Below are positions 31,922-43,060 of a stretch of DNA of 64,000 nucleotides, one piece after another (the stretch's first letter is position 1; each line of letters begins with the position of its first letter). Position numbers and translations under genes: made by a program. The notes below the pieces were generated by a model. It saw only the letters and a list, made by a program, of their open reading frames with translations. It was not told the DNA's origin and made no database searches. Source of the DNA: Acanthamoeba sp. SK_2022b (lineage: Eukaryota > Discosea > Longamoebia > Acanthamoebidae); NCBI GenBank assembly GCA_027943245.1, contig JANDJZ010000068.1, forward strand, positions 62,001-126,000, written 5' to 3'.

Positions 31922-34900
31922 TCACACCTGATCAGAGGCTGCATGTTTGTTGAGGACCCGGCGCAGCTCCTCCGCGATCTCCTCGCCCTCATCGCTGCTA
32001 CTCCGCAGCTCGGTTTCCACACTGCTAAGGTTGGCCTCCAAAAAGCTTCGCAACTTGATGAGCGAGTCGTTGCGCACTCGTTGCGGCACCTGGTGGAGAC
32101 AACGTGCGGTTGGTGGTTGCGTTAAAAGGGCAATAGGGATTCTGGAGAGGGAGGTGGCTGTACGGTTATGTCAGTGAGCTTGCCGTGGTCGGGATGCTCC
32201 ACCACCTGCTCGTAAAATCGACTCAGGGCTGGTTTGTTGGAGGTGATGAAAGTGTTGAGCTTCTCCATGTAGGCCTCCTTGGCGCCCGGCAGCGTGTCGT
32301 TGGCCAGGTTCTGCAGCACCTTGGTCACCAGGATCAGCTGTCGCTGCGCCATCTGCCATCATTCCCACCAAACCAATCAATCCTCAGTAACTGATGCGCC
32401 ACTTAAGTGATTGGGGGCTGCCCCGGGGAAGGGGTGGAATGAGTGGTGGGCACAGTACGGGGTGAGGCGCGTCGTCAAGAAGCCCGTGGAGTTGAGGAGC
32501 GAGGAGAGCCGGACAGATGAGGCGGAGGAAGAAGAACCCGCCCATGGCTCGGAACACGGCCTCATCGCTGAACTTCTCCGACACCTGTGTGTCATGGCGA
32601 TCGCGTTAACGAGATCGCGCTCCCCTTAGAGTCAAATGGAAGCGCTGGGAGGCGAACGTCGTCATGAATGCGGCGGATGAGCATGCGCAGTTCTCGCGGC
32701 AGGCTCTTCTCGCTCTGCATGATGAGCTTGAACATCTTCTGCGCTGTGAGCCACAGCTCGAGCGTGTTGATGTCCAGGTCCGACGCCTCGTCCAGTTTCT
32801 GTCGCACGCGAGTGCCACCGCCGGTGTCAGGTTGTCCACCAGCAGGGCGGTAGAGAGCAGGAAGAGAGAGGGAGGCACCTGAGGGTCGAGCTCCATGGAG
32901 GAGGCGCCAAGAATGTCCAGCGACACTGCGCTCTCGTCGTCCTCGTCCAGGTGGTCTCGCTCCACGTGGTACTTCTTGCCAAACACCTTGGACCTGCTGG
33001 AAGCGGTTCCGCGAGACGAGCTCGCTCCATCGCCGTCGCCAGCGCCAGAATCCAGCGCGTTGTCATTGAGCGAGTGCACCGACAGCACTAGCACGTGCCA
33101 CAGATACCTGCGTAGACGCGGCTGTGTCAATGCCTTGGCGCGGCGAGGCGTTGCGCGATTAGGGTACCTCAGAGCGATCATGCGCATGTACAGGGTGAAG
33201 AGCTTGGCCGCTGCGCTGTTCGACCTGAACAGAGTGCCCTCCTCGTCGGCGATGCCAACCTCTTGCCTGATGCTGTTGGCAACCAGATTGTAGGCCTGGA
33301 ACTGGCCGGCCAGCACTCGCAGCAGCGCCCGATACACCTGCGCGCGCGATGGTCGGTGTGAGATATGGCGGAACGGGCACACAACGGCGGCGGCGGTGAT
33401 GTGTACAGTGTCCTTGTCGCCCGGACCAGCGACTGCACAGATGGCCATGGCCAAGCGGTGATCGGGGCTCGCCAGCAGTTGCTCCAGTTGACGATACTCC
33501 TGCGCCCGGCCCGTTGAGAAGAGGATGTTCATTCCACAGTAGAGCCCTCTGAAGGATAGGTGAGGCGACCGTGTACCTCGATCTGCTTCTTGGGCAGGGT
33601 GACCTCGCCCTTGACGTCCCCGAAAGCCACGGCCTCGTAGTCTGGCTGCTTGAGCTTCCGATACGCCGCTGCCCTTCGGCGCCGACTCGCCACGATGGCG
33701 GCGATGGCGACGGCCAGCAGGAGCAGCACGCACAGGAGGAGGCCACCGCCGACGCCTCCCACGATGCCTCCAATGAGCGCTGCGTCCGACGAGCCTCCGT
33801 CGCTGTTCCCCGATCGGCGTTTCACGAGTAAGCAGCCAGAGCGAGAGCTGCCGGGGCTGGCGATGTGAGAGGAGGCGTACGAGGAGGGGGCGAGAGAGTC
33901 GCCGAGGACGATGGTGAAGTTGTTGCTGTAGGCGGTGCCGCCTGTCGTGTAGACCAGACAGCGGACGATCGCGCCCTCCCAGTCTCCGGTGCCGTTGACG
34001 AGCAGCGTGCTGAAGGTGGCTCCCTCGATCGAACGGAAATCCTGCGCACAGTGCGCGCTAGCGTCAGGTGTTGTCCTCTCAGTCTTGAGTGCGCCCACAC
34101 GCGCCCGTGTACCTCGACTTCGACCTCTTCTCTTTCGGTCACACCGCCTCTCACAGCGTGCATGCTTTCGCTGTTGACGAACGCCCTCTGCCAAGCATTT
34201 CCCTGAGTCAGCGCCAGAGCAGCTTGGTGGGTGAAAAGGTACCATTAGAAGAGGGTGGTAATCGTAGACGCTGCGTGCGGTGATGTTTGTGTTGGTGGTC
34301 TGATTGACGGTGACGTTAACCAACATCTGCCATTGGTAGGAAGGCAACGGCAAGCTCTTGCCCTCGACCGAGATCGCGAAGTCCACCGCACCCGCTGCGA
34401 TCACATGACAGTCCGCGATTGAGCACACCTCAAACACCATCACATCACACGACACGCGCTTGACGTACTGGGGACCCGGATTAACGGGGAGGTAGGCTGT
34501 CGCACAAGCTCAGGCCTGCTCGCTGTTGCGCTGAGTGACAGGGTCACCTCACTCGCGATCTCCCCGTCTGAAACGCATACCTTCAGCTGTGCTTCACATA
34601 AAACACAAAGATGTCGTTTAAGTACTGCTCGAGCGCTATTTCCGGAGGCTTTGGCTCAGGCGCACCGTGGAGACGCTGACATCAACGAGCGACAGCATAG
34701 TGCTTCTCGACTCTGGTGACTGCACCACGACCCCGCCGCATGTCGAGCTCAACGACTGCCATTGGTATGAGAAGGTCTTGTCGGCGGCGCTTTCTTGCGG
34801 CAGGCCGGAGAAGGCCTGGAAGGAGTCATTGACCACCACGCTCATGGCCACATCGGTGAAGGCCTGCGCCGTGTATGACGAATCAAGCGGCACGCCCTGC

Positions 34901-36185
34901 GTTTCTGTAGTTGGTTGGTGGTTGTAAGCCAACGAATTGGCTGTTCGACACAATCACCGGCTTGAAATCCGCATGGAAGGCAAGTCCCTACCAAATTGAA
35001 CAGAGGGCGCATCGTTGGCATGGGCGCCAGTGGAAAGGAGCGCGATCTCCCGAGCAGTGAGTGAGTGATCATAGAACTTTAACTGCCATGAACACATGAT
35101 TAGTGGTGTCGCACCATCTCACGACTGGGGCAGGGAACGCACTTCATCGATGGTGCCTGGCCACGGGTATGCGCCGCCAACTGAGCCCACTTCGACGGTT
35201 GGGAACGCGTCCGAGAACATCATGCTTGGCCACACTGCGCAGCCCTGGGAGCGTTGCGCAGGCAAGAATGAGTGTCTGGCGATATGGAGCTCAGCACTAA
35301 GGCCAAGACGGTGCAAACCGCGTACCGAGGCGAGTGTGTTGTTTACATACGTGCACACCTTCTGTCCGTCGTACACGCAAGCTACGTGATAGCCGACATT
35401 AAGCTGTAGGGCGATCGGGGCGACTGCTTGCACGCCGGAGCCCGTTGCAGACAGGAGCGTGCAATAAACCTTTGAACGGTCAGTCAGGCTGTGAAAGGGC
35501 ACAGAGGCAAAGATCGAGCGTGCATGAGCCCAGAAAGAGTGATGGAAGAGGAGGGAGAGCTCACCCCGGGCGTCGGGCCGTAGTTAGAGGAAATGTACAG
35601 CATGTTTATGAGGCTGGGTTGATGCAGCATGTAGGCCGCGTCGGTGGCGTTTCTCAAGTTGATAAAAAAGCTGACGGAAAGCGTGGTGCCGTACGGCACT
35701 CGTTGAAATAGGTTTTGATACAAGTCTGGCAACAAAGACAACCCGGGTTAATTAACTGTAGCAACGCCCAAAAGAAGCAGGCGCTCTGCATACCCATGGA
35801 GCCAGTCCCAGGGAGAAGACATCCTCCGGATACGCACCCCTCCGAGGTGATGCTGCTCCCCCTCAGCACCCCGGCTGCAAGCCACGGGAAAATGAGCGTT
35901 TGCAACGCGAGCAGCTTCAAGAGTGATCAACTTTCGCAAGCGTACGGTTCACAACGTTGGGACAGTAGCCACTCAGCCCTTCTGTGACGGCGCGGCCGCT
36001 TCCTGTTTGAAGATCAGTCGTGAGGTGAAAGTTCTCCGGACCACTTGCCAAGTAATCAATGGAGAGAAGGTTTGCGCACCGTCAAAACTGTAGTAGGCAA
36101 CAAGAGTTGGGCAAACCAAGTTTGGCCCACAAGCTCCGAAGATGGCCAGGGCCAAAGCAAGCCTTGCTAGCCCCACGCACTTCAT
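31922..36185 (-). CDS. Predicted single-pass membrane protein: LamG-like ectodomain plus cytoplasmic RasGAP
   Basis: ATG 36185 opens a signal peptide (CVGLARLALALAIFGACG) then LVAYYSFDGAQ, the start of a LamG/ConA fold continued by TSEGCVSGGCLLPGTGSM, VPYGTTLSVSFFINLRNATD, LQLNVGYHVACVYDGQKVCT and GGAYPWPGTIDEVR. More extracellular sequence has N-glycosylation sites (NVTVNQTTNTNITA). A TM helix (LIGGIVGGVGGGLLLCVLLL LAVAIAAIVA) is followed by stop-transfer SRRRRAAAYRKLK. The join KKQIE|EYRQLEQLLASPDHRL uses a 68-base intron in phase 0. RasGAP core: EEGTLFRSNSAAAKLFTLYM with the arginine finger, GGFFFLRLICPALLAPQLHG, LVTKVLQNLANDTLPGAKEA. Stop at 31922-31924. It would turn off Ras at the plasma membrane under ligand control (inference). 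Some ectodomain exon joins are unresolved. Confidence 0.85.
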
Positions 36186-36367
36186 GCGAGTGTGATGATA
36201 AAAGAAGAAGTTCTCTCGGCCGACTTTTCTTAGTTCCTACCGGCGATAGGCTGGCAATCGGTTGAGTGTCCAGTTAATTAATGCCCTTGGTATTAAAGAA
36301 CGGGATTTCTAAGACCTCAGGAAAACAATTCAGAAATACAGCAATAAAGAAAATAAAGAACATAAAG

Positions 36368-37499
36368 ATGCACAGATCGTGGGGGCGTACTCTGCGGCTG
36401 AGAGCTCCAGTGATACTGACAGCTTCTTGCGGGCATGCCAGCGCTATTCTAGCTTCACGACCCACGAAGTATGGCCTTTTGCGATATGAAGATGAAGATT
36501 ATGGAGGAGGAATCACCGAGGTGAAGGAACTGCATGGACATGAAGAAGGAGCCCCTTCCGAAAAGCGTGTGCTCGAGCTGACAAGACAGTGGGCCGACAA
36601 GGTCGTGGTGGGTCTGCGGCTGTGCCCGTTCGCCCGCGTGGACGAAACCCGCGTCGTCTGCGTGCCCCCGGACAGGGCGCGCGACCTCAGTTCCTTCCTC
36701 GCTCTCCTTCGCGACGAAGTCCAGGTCCTCCACGATCAACCGCAGGTCGCGCTCTCTCCTCCCTCCACGATCACTGCGCGCTCCGTTTGCATTGATCAGC
36801 GGCTGGCTGGGTTTGTGCCCAGGTGGCGAGCACGTTGGTGGCGTTGCCGCACGTGAAAGACTTTGAGCGGTTTGAGCTGTTCAATGCGGCGGTCAACATC
36901 GCCACGGAGGACCTCTCCACGGATGAGGACGGCAATGAGAGTACGCCCAACCCTCTTTCCCTTCATGTCCTCCGCCACCACTTGCCCGGGTTGGCTCTCA
37001 TCCTCGTGCGCCATGGCCGGGCTGGCGATGCCATCCAGTCGAAACCGTACACAGGTAAGGCTGTCCTCGGTGCGGGCGTTATGTGACATGTGCGTTGGTG
37101 TCTCCCTAACTCTCGTTGTTCCTCTGAATCACACACACACACAGTTTCATCCAGGGTTCAGATACGAAGGTGAGGAGGAGGACTCGGTGTCCAACTACAC
37201 CAGCCGGTCGCCCTACCCCACCGTGCATCTCATCCGCGCATCCCTCATCACCGCCGCACGCGAGGTACCCACTCCCCTGTCCGCTTTGCGTGTGGCCTGG
37301 CTGTGCGCTGCTCACACGCCACGGACAGAAATACGGCGAGGACTACCTCGTGCGCTTGCCTGCGGCCAACGCCAAGCGGCTGCAGGGCCTGGGACTGGCG
37401 CAACTCCGCAAGCTGTGCCCATCGCCTGGGTCTCGCGCCGATGGCGACTCTGCCGACTCGCGTCCTCGAATGAGCCCAAAGAAGCCTGCGAGGCGATGA
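36368..37499 (+). CDS. DUF1415 family protein
   Basis: ATG 36368 with a basic leader (MHRSWGRTLRLRAPVILTAS), perhaps mitochondrial. The family core follows: LTRQWADKVVVGLRLCPFAR, then after introns VASTLVALPHVKDFERFELF with NAAVNIATEDLSTDEDGN, FHPGFRYEGEEEDSVSNYTS with RSPYPTVHLIRASLITAARE, and GQKYGEDYLVRLPAANAKRL ending KKPARR at 37499. LCPFA, FHPxF and NYTxRSPYPxxHLxR are the recognisable family marks. The family occurs in many bacteria and some protists; its function is unknown. The exon between about 36945 and 37144 is uncertain. Confidence 0.8.
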
Positions 37500-37688
37500 G
37501 ACGCATGCTCCCCGCACACCAACCCACAAGGCTCGTGATGTGTACACCAGCTGAAGCACGTCGTCAGCCGTAATCGTTTTGTACAGAGAGGCGCGTCTAT
37601 GAACAAATTGAACGTCGTCCTGGTGAGGCGAGTGTTCGGACAGGAGAGGGACGGGGAAGGAACGGTGAATGGCGGAGGAGATGACGCA

Positions 37689-39143
37689 TCATGCCGACAA
37701 AAATGATGGCGATGCCAGCCCGTCGCTGTAGCCTGCGGGGCACGAATGTTCGGGGATGACCGCATGACAGTAGACGAGCGCCCACACCTGCACGAGCGCC
37801 GCCAGGAAGACCAACACGTGCCAGATTACGTGGCTTTGGCACTATACACCCATCCGCACGCATCGCTTCGTGTGTGAGAGATTGCTTGGCCGTTGCGTGT
37901 GAGTGTGTGGACGTACGGAGTAGTCGAATACGCCTGGCGCCCATCGCTCGGGAATCTGGGACACGTAGATAACAGCGGCGACGGAGTAGATGACGCCCAT
38001 CAGCAGCACGAACCGGCCGATGCGCCAGACGAACCAGATGTTGCCGTCCATGTACACCAGGTGCCCCACCGGAATCAAACTGAACCAGCCGAACAGCAGG
38101 TAGAACGCTGCACCCACGTTGCAACACTGGTGAGCGCTTGCCTCAGCCCTTCACCGGGTCGTGAGTCATGTGTGCTTTCTGTGCGGTATGCGGCGGGGGG
38201 CGGGTACAGGTGCGCAGAAAGCGAGTGTGGGGCTGCGAGAAGTAGGGAATCCAGGACAAGGCCAGGCCAATGACGCCGAACGCCGAGATGGTGACCATGT
38301 AGAGATCCCGCCACCACGGCACGCAGTGAAAGCCCCTGCCAGCACAGCCCACAGCGCAGGTAGGCGTGAATGCTTGAGGGGGGGGGGGTGATGCGAAGGG
38401 CTGCGTACCAGTAGACAAGCGGGAGGTAGGAGCCCACGATGAGGAGAGATATGCCAGAGTAGTCAAGCGTGGCCAGCCGTTTGTAGGCGCCCGGCGAGGT
38501 GCAGTTGAACAGGTGGAACACAGTCGAGCACACCATCGTGGTCACCGCACACGCAAAGTAGATCCCGAACAGCACGACGTCCGTCGTGGTGGGCGAGGTG
38601 AGCGATCGAATGGTCGGATTGAAGAGGCCGATGAAGATAAGCGCGCCCAACAGGTCTAAGGTTGCACGTCTGAGCGTCCGGCGTAGAAAGCATGAAGGAG
38701 GGTTGGTCGGGAGGGAGAGGGGTGCACGTACGAGTCCAGATGTTGAGTGTTTCTGAGATCGGGAGACGCGAAGCGGGCAAGTCAGTGAGTAGGCGGAGCA
38801 ACAGTTGAGCGGGGGAGGGAAGGAGGAAGCTCACCGTTATGTTTATGGAACAGACTGCGAGCGCACAGCTTCCAACTGCGCACGCCATTTCACAATGTAA
38901 GCGTGCGCGTATGAAGTGTTGGTGTGTGCGTGTTTACCTGTAGGAAACGCGGTAGCCGGTGAGGATGTGTCGGTTGTACTGGAGGAATGGCGGCACCTCG
39001 TGGTAGCACTTCAGTCCTGCCACGTCTGTCTTCGTGTCCATCACCTTCACCTGGTCCTCGGCGAGAACGCCGGTGGTCTTGCCATTCAGCTTCCGCTTAC
39101 GGGGCGCAGCACCATGATTCGGGACGTGGGCAGGTTTCGACAT
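37689..39143 (-). CDS. PAQR family membrane protein (adiponectin receptor / hemolysin III-like)
   Basis: ATG 39143: MSKPAHVPNHGAAPRKRKLN, then the PAQR lead-in CYHEVPPFLQYNRHILTGYR. Membrane segments: INITVETLNIWTR region, LLGALIFIGLFNPTIR, VVLFGIYFACAVTTMVCSTV ending FHLFNCTS, YSGISLLIVGSYLPLVYW, LYMVTISAFGVIGLALSWIP, AFYLLFGWFSLIPVGHLVYM, FVLLMGVIYSVAAVIYVSQI, and the last helix HVIWHVLVFLAALVQVWALV. His in VFH and in HVIWH are the zinc ligands of the family. Stop at 37689-37691. PAQR proteins act as receptors or ceramidase-like hydrolases in other eukaryotes. Seven-TM topology with the N-terminus inside is expected. About seven exons; one intron has an 11-base poly-C (coding strand) tract. 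Confidence 0.88.
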
Positions 39144-39494
39144 GCCTGGTCAGGTGGCAGAGCGTAAGGGCAACACCACTGCCACGGCAGCAAGGCCCCA
39201 AGAAGGGCGTAGAGTTATTATTTGATTTATTGTTTAGATTTATGCACATCAATGGCTATCCACAATAGGGGGGAAAGGGTGGTTGAAGCAGTCCAAAAGA
39301 CGCGTGTGTGTACCTGTGGCTTTGGTTGGGGAAGAACGAAATCAACAAAAAAGCAGCTTGGTCAGCGGAAAGCGGACAGCTGCCAATTGAGCGAAAACCC
39401 GATTGAACGCATGGAAATTGGCTTGGGGGGCACGAATAATATGATTTTACAAAATATGTAACATATCTCTGTTTGTATTTGCTGGCCCAACACA
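39144..39494. other. Intergenic region (PAQR start / ITPase end)
   Basis: 351 bases, AT-richer at 39210-39250 and 39430-39480. It should contain the PAQR promoter and the ITPase 3' UTR. No coding signal. Confidence 0.4.
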
Positions 39495-40370
39495 TCAAGC
39501 AGCACGAGAGCGTGCAATCTCGAGAAGCCTATCATGCAACTTGCCCAATAGCTTCTGTCGTTGCGTGGGATACCTGCACACCAGCTTGTTAGCAAGGCGG
39601 GACAGGGCCTTGGGCGCCGGCAACGCCTCGTACTTTAACTTCTCCTCTGGCGCCATCTCCTGGATGTCGCCCAGCAGCAGACCATATTCATCCACGAAGA
39701 AGAGACTCTCCATGGGGAACCCCGGAATGCGCATCGGATCGGCCTCCTCAAGGATGCTTCCCTCTAACACTCCTTCGAAGAACTCGGCCTTTGGCTCGCC
39801 GCCGTCTTTATGCGCCACTCCCTCTGGCGGAATCATTGCCATTACGGAGCGGAACTGCGCCTTCCTGGGATGTCGCCAACACGCTCAGCAGCGCTTTGGT
39901 TGTATCAGCATCAGTCGGTAGAGGTGGTACCGATTGGTATGGCCGTTCATACGGGCGAGGCAGTGAGTGATGATCTCCTCGTCGGTCATGGAGGTGACGC
40001 CGTCCTTCCACCGGCGCACCTTGATGCCAGGCTCCCCGTTGAGTGCCTCGATGGCCAACGCAGTGTCATCGGCCACCACGACCGTCAGCGAACGACGCGT
40101 GTCGACACTGGGCGAGGCAGGCGATGGAAGGAGGCGGAAGTGCTCGCGAGCCTTCTTGGCTGCATTGCCCTCCAGCGTGGGTTGGTCTTCGTCAACATCA
40201 ATGATGGGCAGACCGGCACCCGACGGCGACACCACCAAGAACCGCACCCAGTTGGCAGCCTCACTCTGGCGTGCCTCAAAGTACTTGCGCACTTCGGTGA
40301 GCTTGCCCTCGTTTTGAGTGCACAGGACCACACGCACCTCGACACTTCCTCCTTCCGGTCGCTTGGCCAT
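39495..40370 (-). CDS. Ham1/ITPase-like non-canonical purine NTP pyrophosphatase
   Basis: ATG 40370: MAKRPEGGSVEVRVVLCTQN, continuing EGKLTEVRKYFEARQ, the family N-terminal TxNxxKxxE loop. Further motifs are IDVDEDQPTLEGNAAKKARE, the catalytic stretch VVVADDTALAIEALNGEPGI with KVRRW, then after one short intron VMAMIPPEGVAHKDGGEPKA with EFFEGVLEGSI and FFVDEYGLLLGDI. Ham1 enzymes cleave ITP, XTP and dITP to monophosphates, keeping deaminated purines out of nucleic acids. About 275 residues, with an extension at the C-terminus ending EIARSRAA. The canonical ADDSGL is ADDTAL here. Confidence 0.8.
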
Positions 40371-40837
40371 TGTGCGGGGCTTCGGTTAGGAGGGACCGAA
40401 ACCCGTTTTTGTTGTCGTGTTGTTGGCAGGTGAAGACACGCTGAGAAAAACCTCAGAACGTTGCACGTTTTAGGGGAGGGAGAGTCGTGCGAGCCGGTTG
40501 GGTGTGAGATGAAAGTGGTTTATTGAGGAAGGAGGAGGCTACATTACATCGAATGTGCGCCGTAGTGGCAAAAAGGGCTTCACATGTACAAGCCGTGGCA
40601 GGATAAGTGAATGAATGAAGCACTCGCGAGTGAGGAGGCGCAGGGAGCTTGCCCGGAAAGGAAAAGAAAGGTAAACTTAAATAAAAGCAACCGACCAGGA
40701 AGCCTTGCGGCCACCTTCGCTCCGTACTGATTCGATCGATTCGAGGGAAGCAGCAGTAGCGAAGGAAGAAGAAAGGCTGACGCAGAGAGTTGGCCGAGCG
40801 AAGAACCTCCGGGGGCGCGTTCCGCAAATCGAGCGGA
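40371..40837. other. Intergenic region (ITPase start / F-box-CSD end)
   Basis: 467 bases between two minus-strand genes; it carries the ITPase promoter and a probable 3' UTR. Nothing else was recognised. Confidence 0.4.
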
Positions 40838-43060
40838 TTAGCCGAATCTCGCGGCAGCGAGAGAACGCTGAGCGATCTTGGCGTCGTGAAGCGCAGGAAG
40901 GGGCTCGCCAGTGATAGGATCCCTCCTCTCCTCGCCGACGAAGCTGATGTTGCAGGCCTGAGGACGGCGGCCCTGGGCGTAGGCGGCGCGCTGCTTGTAG
41001 CGGACGATGCGGCCGCAGAGGAAGGTGTCCCAGTAGCCACACTTTTGGCTGCGACTGACGCCGGGGGTGTCCTTGAGCCACCAGTCTTCGTACCACTCGC
41101 CATCGGGTGCGATATCCTTACGGTGGAAGAAGATGTCGAGCGTCTGCTCGGGCAGCTGGCCGGGATTCGGCGTCTGCGAGATGAAACCCCAGCAGCCATT
41201 GAACATCTTGAGCGATCCGATGCGCCACTGCTCGGCCGAAAAGCGGGTCTTGAAGATGTCCTTCCACCTCTCATTCTGCTGCAGAAGCGAGTAGATCCAG
41301 GCCCATTCGTCCGATTCCGAATCTTCATCGCCAATCGTGGGATCAACAGGCGTCGGCGGGAGCATCGCCCCCTCGGCAGATTCGAGCAGCTTGTAGCGCC
41401 TCAGATAGAGATCCTTCCATAGACCGTCATCGTTGGCCAGATAGGCGAGGCGGCGCTTGCACACCTGCTCCAGGTGGCCGAGATCGCTACCAGAGAGGTA
41501 GCTGAAGATGCGCAGTAGGGTCGTCGAAGGCAGCATGAGCAGGCCCGACGTCTCGTTGGCGTCGTCGATGATCTTGAGCGAACCGAGCTGGCTGCTGAGG
41601 GGCGAGGCCGAGACAGCGAACGACGAGGGCGCCGAGGGTGAGCGAGGGCCCATAGAGCCACCCGCCTGACCCTGCTGTTGGTGGCTGCGCGAGATCTGGA
41701 TGGGCTGAGAGCCCGACCCGTGGAGGAGAGGCGACGATGAGAGCCGAGGCGACTGCAGTACTGCAGAGGCCGAGCCGCGAGGGGAGATGCCCTCGTCATC
41801 GAAACAAATATTGTTGCCATCCGTCGGGGCCGCCGCGTAGAGGCTAATCGAAGGGATGTTAGCGCTGCCGTACAGCTGCTTGCCCTGGCCGTTCGAGCCC
41901 GCCGAGCCCTTGAGCGCCGTCGACAGGTACGAGTGCTGGTTGCGAGGGGGCGACGAGCGCGGCATCGATCCGAGGCCGCCATTGTTCCTCAACCGCGCAG
42001 GGGGCGAGGCCGGGTAGCCCCCGCTGCCGCCCAGAACCGACGCCCCGCGAGCGCCGGGTGCGTGGACGGGCTGCGAACGCGGAGGCGACGCACGGAAGTG
42101 ACCGCCTCCGCTGCTTCCGCCGTGGTAGCCGCCTCCGCCACCTGAGGTCGGGTAGTGCCCGCTGCCCGCGTACTGGAACTGCTGCTGTTGCTGTTGCTGC
42201 TGCTGCTGATAGCCGCCGGCAGCGTAGCCATTGCCGAAGTTGCCGCTGTGCTTATGGCCGGCGCCGTTCGGCAGGCCCGAGCTGCCGGGACGCGCGTTGG
42301 AGTACTTGCCGCTGCCGGCTTGGGCCGAAGGCCCAGATCCGACTGCGCCGTTGGAGTAGAGGGAGTAGTTGTGCTTCCTCGTCACGACGCCGTTGGTCGA
42401 GTGGAGCCCGTTCGAGTGGAAACTGCCGCCACCGCCGGTGGGGAGACCGTAAGCGCCGGCGCCGCCTTGAAGGTGCTGTTGATGATTGAGATGCTGGTGA
42501 TGATTGTTGAGTTGCTGCTGATGAAGGCCTGCTCCTCCGAGAGACCGTACATCGTGGTGATCTTCCTCTGAAGAATAGACAAGCGAATGCAGGGCCGGAG
42601 AGGTGGGGGGCGAGAGGATGGGCGACGAGGAGAAGAGGGACGACGATGCCGCCGACGAGTAGAAGCTGCCTTCATCGAAGGACGACCTCTGCAGGCCAAG
42701 CGCACCGTGGCTTCCTCCCATCTGATGCAGATGGCCTTGAGCTCCTCCTCCCAGAGCGTGGAGCAAGTGGCTCTGGTGGGTCGGGGCCGAAGAGGTCGAG
42801 AGGCTCATCGCGGGCCAGCCACCAGTAGAAGCCGCAACAGGAGCACCACCCCCGAAGGCTCCCGCATGGTCTGCGCTCATCGTCTGGCCTAGCCTCGTCG
42901 GCGGGTCGTCGGAGAAGAGACTGTCGACCACGGACAGGGATGACCAGAACGAGACATCGCCGCCTGGGCCTGCTGCTTGAGCTCCCGCAGATGATGGTAC
43001 ACCGTGAGTTGTAGGAGTAGAGTCTTCGGGACCCTGCCGTCTCTGCATGGTGGATAGCAT
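40838..43060 (-). CDS. F-box protein with cold-shock-like domain
   Basis: Intronless, 740 codons from ATG 43060. Residues 1 to about 510 are low complexity: Gly, Ser, His and Gln rich, with a run of nine Gln (QQQQQQQQQ) and a HQQQLNNHHQHLNHQQHLQG stretch. An F-box follows: TSGLLMLPSTTLLRIFSYLS, DLGHLEQVCKRRLAYLANDD, GLWKDLYLRRYK. After a linker (WAWIYSLLQQNERWKDIFK) comes an OB/cold-shock-like module: FNGCWGFISQTPNPG, TLDIFFHRKDIAPDGEWYED, CGRIVRYKQRAAYAQGRRPQ with ACNISFVGEE. The IFFHRKDI and GFI strands match RNP-like motifs of CSDs, here with an inserted loop carrying Trp residues. The protein could tie RNA binding to ubiquitin-ligase recruitment (inference). Confidence 0.85.
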   Translation of the reverse strand: MLSTMQRRQGPEDSTPTTHGVPSSAGAQAAGPGGDVSFWSSLSVVDSLFSDDPPTRLGQTMSADHAGAFGGGAPVAASTGGWPAMSLSTSSAPTHQSHLLHALGGGAQGHLHQMGGSHGALGLQRSSFDEGSFYSSAASSSLFSSSPILSPPTSPALHSLVYSSEEDHHDVRSLGGAGLHQQQLNNHHQHLNHQQHLQGGAGAYGLPTGGGGSFHSNGLHSTNGVVTRKHNYSLYSNGAVGSGPSAQAGSGKYSNARPGSSGLPNGAGHKHSGNFGNGYAAGGYQQQQQQQQQQFQYAGSGHYPTSGGGGGYHGGSSGGGHFRASPPRSQPVHAPGARGASVLGGSGGYPASPPARLRNNGGLGSMPRSSPPRNQHSYLSTALKGSAGSNGQGKQLYGSANIPSISLYAAAPTDGNNICFDDEGISPRGSASAVLQSPRLSSSPLLHGSGSQPIQISRSHQQQGQAGGSMGPRSPSAPSSFAVSASPLSSQLGSLKIIDDANETSGLLMLPSTTLLRIFSYLSGSDLGHLEQVCKRRLAYLANDDGLWKDLYLRRYKLLESAEGAMLPPTPVDPTIGDEDSESDEWAWIYSLLQQNERWKDIFKTRFSAEQWRIGSLKMFNGCWGFISQTPNPGQLPEQTLDIFFHRKDIAPDGEWYEDWWLKDTPGVSRSQKCGYWDTFLCGRIVRYKQRAAYAQGRRPQACNISFVGEERRDPITGEPLPALHDAKIAQRSLAAARFG

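Noticed and set aside
36368..37499. Recent bacterial transfer of the DUF1415 gene
   Set aside because: The family is largely bacterial, but this gene has several introns and local base composition, so any transfer would be old; no direct evidence here.
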